Assembly: GCA_907163375.1 (NCBI GenBank) | Contig: CAJQUW010007262.1 | Coordinates: 124,001 to 188,000, forward strand | Length of the DNA: 64,000 bases | Origin: Prostheceraeus crozeri | Lineage: Eukaryota > Platyhelminthes > Polycladida > Euryleptidae | Direction of reading: 5' to 3' | Shown here: positions 33,929-43,400 of the stretch, one piece after another | How positions within the stretch are numbered: the stretch's first letter is position 1 | How the letters are laid out: each line of letters begins with the position of its first letter | Translations under genes and position numbers: made by a program | Notes under the pieces: generated by a model | Seen by the model: only the letters and a program-made list of their open reading frames with translations | What the model was told of the DNA's origin: nothing | The model's database searches: none

Positions 33929-34668
33929 AAATCAGTTCGTTGTAATTCATTTTGATAAAAACGGCCTCTGATATCCTCATTATCTAAATCTTTAATTTCA
34001 TAAGTAAACGGATAAGTTTGATTTATTTTACAAATTTCAAATATTTCTTTAGTCCAATAGCCAACAAAGCCTTTTTCAAATTTATTCTTATATTTAAATA
34101 TTCTAACTCTATCTCCAATTTTAAATTTCGGCTTAAGTTTCTGCAAATTCGGATTACTCTCATTCAAATTATTATTCTCGAATATTTTCTTTCGTATCAA
34201 ATCAGGGTCGTCAGAAGCATTCTTTGGAGTTTCTTCAATACCAGAATGAACTTTATTATTGTACTCTTCTACAATTCCTGGTAATATATTCAACCATTTC
34301 TGATTTCTTTGCTCAGTAAATTTCTTGAATAATTTATTTTTTAACGTCCGATTGAAACTTTCTATCACTACGGCCTTTCCTGCATTTTCAGTTGAATAAA
34401 CAGTTTCAAATAGTGGCTGAACGTTTCGGTTATAAAATTCCAATCCTTTATCAACAAACAATTTTTTTGGCTTTCTCTTACTTTCTTTAAAGATTTCTTC
34501 AAACGCATATTTAACTGAAAGACCACTTTTATTTTTTAAAGGCTTTACCCAAGCGTATCGTGTATATAAATCTATAACGGTCAATGCGTATTTGTAGTCC
34601 CTTTCATTCGGCATATGAATAAGATCAGCACTCCAAATATCATCTTTATTAAATACTTTTACTTTCAA
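33925..34668 (-). CDS. Polinton retrovirus-like integrase (INT)
   Basis: 247 residues from the first Met. An rve-type catalytic core is visible: Asp15 in IWSADLIHM, Asp73 in FVDKGLEFYN, Glu103 in VVIESFNRTLK. A C-terminal SH3/chromo-like part follows (KIGDRVRIFKYKNKFEKGFV, then YWTKEIFEI). It would join element ends to target DNA, giving the 6-bp duplication seen here. The Asp73-Glu103 spacing is 29 residues, shorter than the usual 35, which suggests a small in-frame deletion. Coding similarity continues upstream of this Met in the same frame (ASEIHREYRRPKYLLK) up to a TGA at 34717-34719, beyond which the PLA2-like frame begins without shift. The native start is therefore probably upstream and lost. 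Confidence 0.9.
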   Translation of the reverse strand: MKVKVFNKDDIWSADLIHMPNERDYKYALTVIDLYTRYAWVKPLKNKSGLSVKYAFEEIFKESKRKPKKLFVDKGLEFYNRNVQPLFETVYSTENAGKAVVIESFNRTLKNKLFKKFTEQRNQKWLNILPGIVEEYNNKVHSGIEETPKNASDDPDLIRKKIFENNNLNESNPNLQKLKPKFKIGDRVRIFKYKNKFEKGFVGYWTKEIFEICKINQTYPFTYEIKDLDNEDIRGRFYQNELQRTDF

Positions 34669-34716
34669 TAAATATTTAGGCCTTCTGTATTCCCTATGAA
34701 TTTCAGACGCGTAGGT

Positions 34717-35214
34717 TCAAGCGTTGCTCTCAGACAGCTTAGCTGTCGTTTCATTTAAACCCTGGCCGAATAATATTTTAGCTTGTAAAGCTTTCTTAAC
34801 AAACATTCTTTCAATTTTTTCTCTAAATGTAGGATTCTGAATACTATCTAATTCTTGAATCATCTTCTTATCAGCTGCATGTCGAGAACTTAGATCATGA
34901 TTTCGATAAGCTAAATCATGCCTGTAAGCGGCGGAATCTACTCTATTTATTGGTTCTTCACCTGGTTTTGGATTATTATTCTCATCTAGTCTTATATCTA
35001 ATCGAGTTCCTGGACCGGTATATGAATGACCAGGAAGATGTTTTTCTTTCGAATATTTACTCCAAATAAATCCAGGAAAGTTTTCTAATGCTTTTTGTAT
35101 GTCACCTCCAATATGCTGACAATTTCAGTTTTTATTTTTGTTTAATAGATAATTTAATAAATCTAAATTAGAAATTTTTAATTTAATTAAATTTTCGGAA
35201 TTTGTAGAATTCAT
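34717..35214 (-). pseudogene. Parvovirus-type phospholipase A2-like protein, interrupted
   Basis: From ATG at 35214 the frame runs 29 codons to a TGA (35125-35127). It then stays open to TGA at 34717-34719, 165 codons in all. The second part has HIGGDIQKAL, a glycine-rich calcium-loop-like segment HSYTGPGTRLD and the catalytic-type AAYRHDLAY, as in the VP1 PLA2-like domain of parvoviruses (known there for endosome escape). The domain keeps its His-Asp pair. It lies directly upstream of, and in the same frame as, the integrase. The role in Polintons is inferred: a virion-associated lipase, or a domain of a longer integrase polyprotein. The two in-frame TGAs make this copy a likely pseudogene. 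Confidence 0.75.
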
Positions 35215-35313
35215 TTTAAAAGATAAAAAAAATTTAAAAGATAAAATAAATGTTTTACCTAATAGAACTTTGTTCAGAGGCTTTAGCCGATCGGACCAAA
35301 GGTCCTGAGGTTA

Positions 35314-35676
35314 TTACCGAATCATACTAGGACTTAGATATATTCCAGAACCATCTTTAGTTTCTTTAATTTCAATTAAATCATCAACATTGTGGAGAAT
35401 ATTTTTAAGAACTCGTTTTCCTTCATCAACTAATTTTAATTTACTAATAAAATTATCTACTACTCCTTCACCCCTAGCAACTTTCTCTAACTCTCTATTA
35501 TGTCGTTTTTGTTCTTCTAATGCTGCCTTCTCTGATTTATTTTTATTTACTGCTTGGACAATACCAGCTGTCCCACCTGCAACACTTCCTGCTGCAGCTA
35601 TGCCACCTATTATTAGTGGAATTAATGGGAGAATCCCGCCATTCTTTTCTTCTTGTAATTGAATATTCTCTATCAT
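35314..35676 (-). CDS. Small Gly/Ala-rich hydrophobic virion-like protein (pVI/pX-like)
   Basis: 120 residues. Residues 13-43 form one long hydrophobic Gly/Ala-rich segment (GGILPLIPLIIGGIAAAG then SVAGGTAGIVQAV). A basic, probably helical region and a C-terminal tail follow. The layout resembles the membrane-active minor proteins of adenoviruses and related Polinton/adintovirus products that sit inside the capsid. The similarity is one of pattern, not of alignment, so function is inferred. It lies between the PLA2-like gene and the major capsid gene on the same strand, which fits a virion role. Confidence 0.6.
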   Translation of the reverse strand: MIENIQLQEEKNGGILPLIPLIIGGIAAAGSVAGGTAGIVQAVNKNKSEKAALEEQKRHNRELEKVARGEGVVDNFISKLKLVDEGKRVLKNILHNVDDLIEIKETKDGSGIYLSPSMIR

Positions 35677-35809
35677 TGGTTTACTTATGTAATACTTTTT
35701 TTGTTAATCGTAATAGTTTTAGGGGTATTTTTGTCAACAATATTACGTAATTTTAATTCAACAGTTTTATTATTATTACTTTTCGCTTGCGACATTTTTA
35801 ATAAAAAAA

Positions 35810-35960
35810 TTTTAAGTTACCAAAAAATTTTAATCTATTCTAGTTATTAAAAAATTTCAAGTTACCAAAAAATTTTAAGTTAACAAAAAAATTTTAATCT
35901 ATTCTAGTTATGAAAAATTTTAAGTTAAGAATTTTTAATCTATTCTAGTTATGAAAAAAT
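35810..35960. repeat. AT-rich direct repeats between two Polinton genes
   Basis: Units of TAATCTATTCTAGTTAT and AAAAAATTTTAAGTTA recur several times between the small hydrophobic-protein gene and the capsid gene. Possibly promoter or terminator DNA. Confidence 0.6.
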
Positions 35961-35965
35961 TTTAA

Positions 35966-37210
35966 TTAACTTATCCTTACCATCTTTCCATTAAGAATTT
36001 CAATAGAATATTTTACATCTTCTAGCAATAAACCATAAGCCATCAATGAAGTTGTGGAATCTTTTTTTTCAATATTAATTGTTACATCACAGCCAGTCTT
36101 GATAATATCTTCAGATTGTGCACTTAAATCGAAACAGAAAACAGGATATAAATGTCTCCAATCTCCAGGAGTTAATTGTGGTTCAACTCCAAATTCTATA
36201 CAAAGATTTCGATAAGAATCATATCCTTCCATAAATTGATTATTGGTATCATCGAATCTTAATGGATCAATTGGATAACGGGTTTGATTTAATGAAACTT
36301 GTAAACTTCGAATTGTATTAATATGGAAGATATTATTGTTCTTATCAAAACTTGGAGAATTATTTCTTTGAAATGTTAGTAATAAATATCTTGGGGTATT
36401 CGCAGTTCTAGTAAAATGCCAGTTAAATCTTTGTTCGGAAAAAGTTACTGAACTAGCAGTTCTCTTTAGAAAATTTACTGGAATTGGTTTGTTAGTATTT
36501 AATCTTTTTGCAATAGCTGTTTCAATCTCTAAACTAGGAGTAATATGCTTAATCCACCATTCAAGTCTATCAATTTTTAAATATGCTTTTTTTCCAGTCT
36601 TACCAAAAAAAGATTAATTCATTATTTGCTGTACGATGAATTATTAACTTAAATTTCAATTGACATGATATTTTATCATAATCTAAATATCCAAATAATG
36701 GAGACAATGACCAATTTACTGTCTGTTTACTTTTCTTGTTAAATTCACGTCTTTTTTATATGCATCATTATTTGTTTTATTTAAATGTTTTGCAATATTT
36801 TGTACATCTTTCGCAATTCCTGCTGCATCTGTTCCAGCGTGAGTTAAATCATCAACAATTATACCATCATTTGTATCAGGAAACCAACCTTCGATTTCAT
36901 ACTTTTTATTATTTTCACCAATTGTTACAAATCTAAGCATTGTATCAATTACACCTGGAGAATCACTTATTGTTTCTATATTTTGAGTTGCAACATCTAA
37001 ACGCATTTGTGTAAATAATCTTGGAAAGAAATTATTCTCTAGTGCAATATTATCGGTTTCTGGTAATGGTGTTGTAAAATTGGCATCACTATATAAAGAA
37101 TATTCACAATGTAAAAACGAATCAGGTAAATATATATAACTCTGCTGATTATCAACTTCAAAAATTAAATCACCTCCAGTATTTACTCTACTGGAAGATC
37201 CGGGATTCAT
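35966..37210 (-). pseudogene. Polinton major capsid protein (double jelly-roll), frameshifted
   Basis: Three consecutive minus-strand frames make one protein. 37210 to about 36740 has NTGGDLIFEVDNQQSYIYLP and FFPRLFTQMRLDV. The middle part, about 36730-36610, contains SLSPLFGYLDYDK. The last, about 36608 to 35966, has RLEWWIKHITPS, RYLLLTFQRN, LNQTRYPIDP, WRHLYPVFCFDLS and the C-terminus. These are hallmark segments of the Polinton capsid, a double jelly-roll protein forming pseudo-hexameric capsomers. Frame changes lie beside an A6 run on the coding strand (near 36752) and in a 7-base homopolymer (near 36605-36611). Family-like sequence (DDPPFVSNNQ) continues upstream of the Met at 37210 without an ATG. 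Pseudogene, unless the indels are assembly errors. Confidence 0.85.
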
Positions 37211-37393
37211 AGCAATTCTTATATAGTCATTCTTTTTTTGATTATTACTAACGAACGGAGGATCGTCTAATCTAAATTTATTTTCGATAAGCGAAGAAAT
37301 TTTTATAAAAAATAATTTGAGTTTTTGTTTTTCTCACAGACAGAAAAAATTTTTACTAAAAAAATTACTAAAAAATTTTACTAAAATATAATT
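37211..37393 (-). other. Capsid 5' flank and intergenic DNA
   Basis: 37211-37290 continues the capsid frame on the minus strand (LDDPPFVSNNQ) without a start codon. The rest is AT-rich spacer with repeated TTTTAGTAA words. Confidence 0.5.
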
Positions 37394-37909
37394 TTAGAAT
37401 TTTGCTAGACCAGCTCCGCTATTAATGCCATTACCTCTTATTTCTTCAATTGTTTTTTCATTATGTTTACTATCAGACGGAGCTCCGCTCCTCAAGGTTT
37501 CCCCAACAGCAATGTTAGCAATTTTATTTTTTGTTTCCTCTGAAAGTTTTTTTAAATTTTTTAGTTCTTCAGAATCATTCCTAAGTTTACAAATAGCTTC
37601 TAGTTGTTTTAATTCGTTTTGAGACTTGACAGCATTTGATATTGCACTAGCTGTACTACCTATAGCAGCTGCTCCTTTTGCAGCAGATGTAATCAAATCT
37701 TTATTATTTTTAATTAAGTTAACGATACTTCCAATACCAGAAAAGATGCCAGCCCCTTCTTTTTGAACGGCACCTGCGGTGCCTAGGAACTTTTGTGTTC
37801 CGATTGTTTCTACATTGTTATAATGGTAAACAGATTTCATAAATGGTTCATGAGCAATTTTTTGATTTGAAGCAAAATGTTTAAGATTGTGTTTATAAAT
37901 TATAGGCAT
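37394..37909 (-). CDS. Second Gly/Ala-rich hydrophobic Polinton protein (pVI-like)
   Basis: 171 residues. A probable cleavage-prone N-terminal part is followed by an amphipathic/hydrophobic segment at residues 52-95 (GAGIFSGIGSIVNLIK then AAKGAAAIGSTASAISNAV). A Lys/Glu-rich helix and a Gly-rich tail follow (GNGINSGAGLAKF). This again resembles adenovirus pVI in layout: lytic helix first, flexible tail last. Intact frame. It lies upstream of the capsid gene on the same strand. Function inferred from layout and position only. Confidence 0.6.
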   Translation of the reverse strand: MPIIYKHNLKHFASNQKIAHEPFMKSVYHYNNVETIGTQKFLGTAGAVQKEGAGIFSGIGSIVNLIKNNKDLITSAAKGAAAIGSTASAISNAVKSQNELKQLEAICKLRNDSEELKNLKKLSEETKNKIANIAVGETLRSGAPSDSKHNEKTIEEIRGNGINSGAGLAKF

Positions 37910-37951
37910 TTTTTAGGATTAAATTTGACTTTTGGGAAAAATATCTACGTG

Positions 37952-38839
37952 TTAAGATTTACGTTTATGAATGGACAACAACTTCGAGATAACTTTATTA
38001 ATTGACTGTTGCACTTTATCTATTGCGTCAAGCAGCGTGTGATGTACTTTAATTTCTTTTCTATTAACTTGCATTTTCTCCTGATTCATCTTCAACGCCG
38101 TTTTAAGTGCATTTAACTTAATTTTAAGAACATCTAATTGTCTTTTAACGGAATCTAACTGTTCTTTATTTTCTTTAGAGTTTTCTTGTAAATTTTTCTT
38201 TAATTCATTTTCTAAATTGATTTTAAGAGTTTTCATTTTATCAACTTTTTCATTAAGTGAGTTTACTTCATTTATTATTCTATTCATCTTTTTCATTTGT
38301 TGAGTAATTTTAGAACTTAATTCATCAACACTTTTTTGGAATGTAGTTTGTAACTGCTTTAAATTTTTTTTAATTCTTTCAGGTAGTTTTTCTATTTCAT
38401 CTTCTAATTGTTCTTTTAACATTTTTATCTGATGTTTATTTTTAATGACTGCAGATTTTAACTTTATAGAAAGTAATATTAAAATTTTTGATTGTTCTGA
38501 AATCTTTTTAAATAGTTTTGCTATATCTGCTTCTAGCTCTCTATCCTTTTTATCAAGTTTTAATAATTTTTCGTTTAATGATTTGTCATTAAGTTTTAGC
38601 AACTTTAATTCGTTCATCAGTGGAACTAAAACATCGTTTATATATTTTTCCTTTAAGTCATTGATTTGTGTATCAACATATTATTTATTTGTTAACTCTG
38701 TATTTTGTTGCGGAAGAATAGAAAGATGCAATGGACCAGATAAAACGTCTCCAGTTTTCATGATATAATTTTCTATCTCTATTTCTAATTCACGATTATT
38801 CGGGATAAATGCACCTCCACCAACATTTGGTAACATCAT
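37952..38839 (-). pseudogene. Fibre-like protein: tail-fibre-type N-terminus plus long coiled coil
   Basis: From ATG-ATG at 38839 the frame is 295 codons with one internal TAA at codon 53 (38681-38683). Before the stop come a Gly/Pro-containing head (PNVGGGAFIPNNRELEI) and GDVLSGPLHLS. Just after it comes YVDTQINDLKEKY. GDVLSGPL...KYVD is the pattern of the repeat that phage tail-fibre proteins use before trimeric stalks. The remaining 220 residues are a nearly unbroken Lys/Glu/Leu coiled coil with heptad-like spacing. I infer a spike or stalk attached to the vertex, analogous to adenovirus fibre, without a recognisable receptor-binding knob. The intact part from Met at 38617 could still be translated alone. 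Confidence 0.55.
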
Positions 38840-38943
38840 TTTTTAACAATAAAAAAATAAAATTTTTTCTAATGAAAATGAAAAAATAAAATTTTTTCTA
38901 ATAAAAATAAAAAAATAAAATTTTTTCTAATAAAAATAAAAAA
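38840..38943. promoter_or_regulatory. Bidirectional AT-rich spacer with three tandem units
   Basis: Between divergent genes (38839 leftwards, 38944 rightwards). It holds about three units of AATAAAATTTTTTCTAATRA of about 30 bp, probably containing both promoters. No other promoter element can be singled out. Confidence 0.5.
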
Positions 38944-40254
38944 ATGGAAAAACCAAATTTCAAAAAATTATATTCGCCCGCATCATCCTGTTCTTCTTAT
39001 TCGACGAGATCAACGGGATTTGAAAATAAATGTTTTGATAATAATAATAATAATAATACTATTACAAATCCATGTATAGATGTTAATATTTTATTTCAAT
39101 TACAAGCCGAAATATTTAGAGAACAGACTAAAGGTTTACCTTCTATAGAAACTAATTATTGTTTATTTCCAGGTGATCCATTTATTAAATTTATGGAGAT
39201 TGTTAGTAAATATAATGATGTAGCTTATGTGGAATTAAATAAAGAAAATATGGTTATAATAGGTCATAATAATGTTTATGGTTTTATTAGAGCAGTTTTG
39301 CCGATTAGTAATACTGATTGGATAAAAACTAAAATTATTAATTATATTAATATTAAAGAATTAGTTAAAAAATTAAAATCTTTTTCCAAAGAAAAAATAA
39401 GATTATTTGTTGATGAACAAAATCAATATAACATTCACATAGAGAGTAAAAAACATAATGAAGAATTATTATGTCAAGTTTATTATAGAGACACAATTTA
39501 TAAACAAGAAACATTAGAAATGCCCCAAAGATATGATGATGATACGTATATAGGATTATATTCCAACTTAAATATTAATTTATTAAAATCTTATATAAAT
39601 GGTTTAGCTCAACAAGAGAAAATTTATATGTGGACAACACCTTATACTATTAACAATGACCATAATCATAATAAACGAACCGAAGGGTCTAGGGCTTTGC
39701 CCGATCTTAAAGAATCTTATGATAATAATGATAATGATATAGATGATAATAATATAGATGATGATTCAGAAACATCTGAAAATGGTGTAAATGGTAAAAA
39801 AGATTATAAAAATATTAGTAATTATAAAAATTTATCTAAAATTCATTTTCTTACAATTGAAAATAATAATGATGGTATAGTTGAAGATACTGTTAGACAA
39901 CTATGTGTCGGGTCTACAAAATTTAAATTAGGATTTACATCTAATCAATTTAAAATTTTATCATCTTTAATAAAAACTAAAAGTGATTCAGATTATGGTG
40001 GTGTTATTAAATTTTCCAAAAGAGATCAAAGACCAATATTTTTCTCTATTATATTATTATCAGATAAAATATGTAATTTAGAGTTAGATATTCCAATAAG
40101 AGAATGGTATCCTATCAGGGAATGGCATCCTATACCAAAAAGTGTAATTTATGATGATGATGAAGAATCAATTGATGATGATGATGAAGAATCAATAGTT
40201 AGTGAAAATAAATTTAAATTATCTTTTGATAAAACATTATATGATGAAACTTAA
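38944..40254 (+). CDS. Unknown Polinton protein, 436 residues, plus strand
   Basis: Not recognised. The N-terminus is Ser/Asn-rich and disordered (residues 10-45). Residues about 50-235 look folded, with alternating strands and helices (VAYVELNKENMVIIGHNNVY, KELVKKLKSFSKEKIRLFVD). Residues about 236-285 are an Asp/Asn-rich linker. A second folded part follows (about 290-385; KFKLGFTSNQFKILSSLIKT). An acidic tail ends the protein. Two halves, each with a helix followed by a charged strand pair, loosely recall a sliding-clamp layout, but no motif proves it. It is the only plus-strand gene in the middle of the element, divergent from the fibre-like gene and convergent with the polymerase. The frame is intact. 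Confidence 0.85.
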   Translation: MEKPNFKKLYSPASSCSSYSTRSTGFENKCFDNNNNNNTITNPCIDVNILFQLQAEIFREQTKGLPSIETNYCLFPGDPFIKFMEIVSKYNDVAYVELNKENMVIIGHNNVYGFIRAVLPISNTDWIKTKIINYINIKELVKKLKSFSKEKIRLFVDEQNQYNIHIESKKHNEELLCQVYYRDTIYKQETLEMPQRYDDDTYIGLYSNLNINLLKSYINGLAQQEKIYMWTTPYTINNDHNHNKRTEGSRALPDLKESYDNNDNDIDDNNIDDDSETSENGVNGKKDYKNISNYKNLSKIHFLTIENNNDGIVEDTVRQLCVGSTKFKLGFTSNQFKILSSLIKTKSDSDYGGVIKFSKRDQRPIFFSIILLSDKICNLELDIPIREWYPIREWHPIPKSVIYDDDEESIDDDDEESIVSENKFKLSFDKTLYDET

Positions 40255-40317
40255 TATGATAAAACTTAATAGAAAATACCAAAATATTCGATAAATATAT
40301 TTTCATATGTAATAAAA

Positions 40318-40462
40318 TTTTTAGATGTAATAAGTTTTTAGATGTAATAAATTTTTTAGATGTTATAAATTTTTTAGATGTTATAAATATTTTAGATGTG
40401 TTATAAATTTTTTAGATGCTATAAATTTTTTAGATGTTATAAAATTTTTAGATGTAATAAAA
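40318..40462. repeat. Tandem repeat between convergent Polinton genes
   Basis: About seven units of TTTTTTAGATGTTATAAA (17-22 bp). It lies between the 436-residue gene (+) and the polymerase (-), where transcription of both must end, so it may act as a shared terminator region. Confidence 0.8.
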
Positions 40463-40468
40463 AAATTA

Positions 40469-43400
40469 TTATTCCCACGTGTCATCATCATCACTTAAAT
40501 TACTCTCACAGATTATTGTTTGAAATATTTCAGCTTGAATATCTTCTCCGTTATAAGGTAACATAATTTCATTTTCATCAGGTGCTTGACGTTTAAGAAT
40601 ATTTATTTGACCAGAAAATTTTTTTTCTTCAGTATTATTATTTTTATCAGGAATACTAATTCCAGTTTCTAAAGATCGTTTCCATGGTTTATTAACTGTA
40701 GTCGATAATGTTTTCCCCGAATATAATTTTAGAAAATCTTCTACTTTTACTTTGTTTTGTGAATAACCTTTGAATGTTTTCTTTTCACTAAGTCTCCCTT
40801 GTTCATCTACAGTAATACAGTATTTTACTTTAGGTGCAATAAACATTGCAAAAATAATTCCACCATTTCCATAATCATTTTTCCCTTGACACAATTCTCC
40901 TCCAACATATCCAGCAGCGTCTAATTTATTAAAGAGCTCATTGGAAATATATATTGAATCAGTATCTGTATAACGAATGTATTTTTCTTTGAAACCATTA
41001 ATTTCTAAAATAAAGTTATTCATGATTCTTCTAGAGTGAGAAAGAATGAAAGAACCTAAGTGTGATGGCATGAATGACGTCTTCCCATCTTTTACAATAT
41101 TAGTTTTGAGAAATTCATCATCTTCCATTTCTACTTTCGCTAAATATTGTTCATCATTTAATTTTTCATAATCTTTTACTTCTTGAGTGAAATTTTTTCT
41201 CAATGTATTCTCATTCCATAAATGATATTCAGTGGTTATATCTTTTTGCACAGTTTTGCCATATAGCGAATTCATCAATAATTTAATTAACTCATCACCT
41301 ACAGTATTTCCTTCTGTTTTATATCTTTTTCTCAAATTAAAAAGTTTTTCAATATAATTTCGAAATGGTGAAACTTGATAATTTTTTTCATAAATTATAC
41401 CATCAGTAATATGTAAGATTTTCCCCCCACATCTAACAATTTCTTGTATGTCTACAGAAGTTAATACATCATAACATATACCATTTCTAAACCTGATTAC
41501 TTTTACATGAGAATTATTATTTTGATTTTTAACTTTATCTTTTATAGGAACTGGTTGGAAAAACATATCATTCGGATATTGAAACACAACAGAGAATATT
41601 CCAGTTTTAGGTCTAAATGTTTGAGTATTAAATTTATATACTATTTCCCGCTCTTCTTCTTGACGAAATTTTCTAGCTGATTCAGCTTTAGGGTATTCTG
41701 AATTTTCATCATACATAGCTGATGGATATAAAGATGTTGCATCAAAAGCCATTAGAAATTCATTTTTTTGTTCAAGTAGTTGATTTGAAATTTTCTTACA
41801 AATTTCAGTTTTATCTCCTAAATCTCGATACTGTTTCATTAAATCTATTAAATTATTTCCAGGGGACAAAGCCCCACCAGCGTAGCGACCAGGTAAATAC
41901 TGTTTTAATATTGGTAACAAGATGCTACAAAATGGCGATATGTATTTTCTTATATTTGCTGAAACTCTTCCACCTTTAACAGATTTTCTAATATAATTTC
42001 TAGCCCATAAATTTATATGAGAATGAATATTTATATTGTCATTTTGTACGCTTTTCATCCAACCGTTAAATGTTAAAGCAGAGGATGTCAAATTAGTAGT
42101 TATATCTTCACCAACTAAATCTTGCATAACATTATTATATTTGTAGATACAAAAAGCTAAAGAAAGAATATCGTTAACTAAATATGGTCTCCATTCAATT
42201 TCTTTTTCTTTATAATTTTCATGTGTTATGTCTCCAATTTCATAATTTAATTTGCACACATTCGTAGGAATTTTAAAATTCTCACACCATTTAGAAAGAC
42301 TTGTTTTTACATGTTGATAACTACATTTCATTATAATAGTTTGAAGTGCTAATTTACCTGAAGGTGAATCTTTTTTCATATTGTTTTTAAATCTAAAAGA
42401 TTTTTGGATGTATCTACTAACACATTCAGTTGTATAAGGATTTTGTAATGAAGCAGTCAATATTCCTCTTGAAGTTTTAAGAGGCGGTTTAGATAATTTA
42501 AAATTAGCTTTTATCGGAAAATAGGAATCAAAACCTGATGAATTGTGAGCTATTAAAGTTACTCTCGAATAATTAAATTTTCCAAGAGTTTTAAAAAATT
42601 GATGGATCGGACATACATCCTCTGGGTTTCCCCCGATCGAACATTCATCATCCTCAGTTCTCGTAAATATTTTCACACAATTTTGAAGTTTATTAAATTC
42701 TAATTCAGTTAAATTATTATACTCATTAATCTGTTTTTTAAGTTTTTTAATTTCATCTTCATCTTTTGATCGTTTAATTTTAATCATATCACTTAACAAA
42801 CGTGTTTCTAATTCTTTCAATCTTTGTTTCGGTAAACAACATATAAATTTATTAAAATTAATAGCTCCTACAGCATAAGGAATAGGATGAGCTGTTGAAC
42901 AGTTAGGATCAGGAAAAGTTTCGAGATCCCAAATATATGTTGAACCATAGTCAATTTTTTTCTTTGTTATGATTTTATATGGACGCGTTGTTAGATTTTC
43001 ATCAGTAACTGTTTTATATATGGGTTTGAAATTATTTTCAATTTCTCTAATAGCTTTTAATTTATGAGATTTATTAATTAAACAATAGTGACCAATTGTT
43101 GAACCTGCGTGAAAATAATTGTAATAAACATAATTATGAAACGTTTCAATTCCTCTAGGATTTAAATGACGATTGGCAGGACTATAATATTGAACACATT
43201 CTCCAAAATATTTATTGAATTGAGAAAATTTGCAGTTTGACATTACTCCTGTTCTAGATGTGGCTTTCTCTTTATATAAAAAATTATTAAACATTTCTTT
43301 CATCATTTCTCCTTGTTCTTCATTAAAACCTCGTAAAACATAATAACATTTAATAAAACAAAAATCTTCAGAAGGAATATAACAATATTCACCGAAATAT

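Noticed and set aside
35125..35127. Selenocysteine or alternative genetic code at in-frame TGA
   Set aside because: SNRNP200 in the same window ends at TGA, and no structure downstream looks like a SECIS element. Simple decay is more likely.
37211..37290. Non-ATG extension as a separate gene
   Set aside because: The peptide continues the capsid N-terminus in frame; no start codon or spacing for an own gene.
40318..40462. CRISPR array
   Set aside because: Units are 17-22 bp, AT-rich and contiguous without spacers, in a eukaryotic element.
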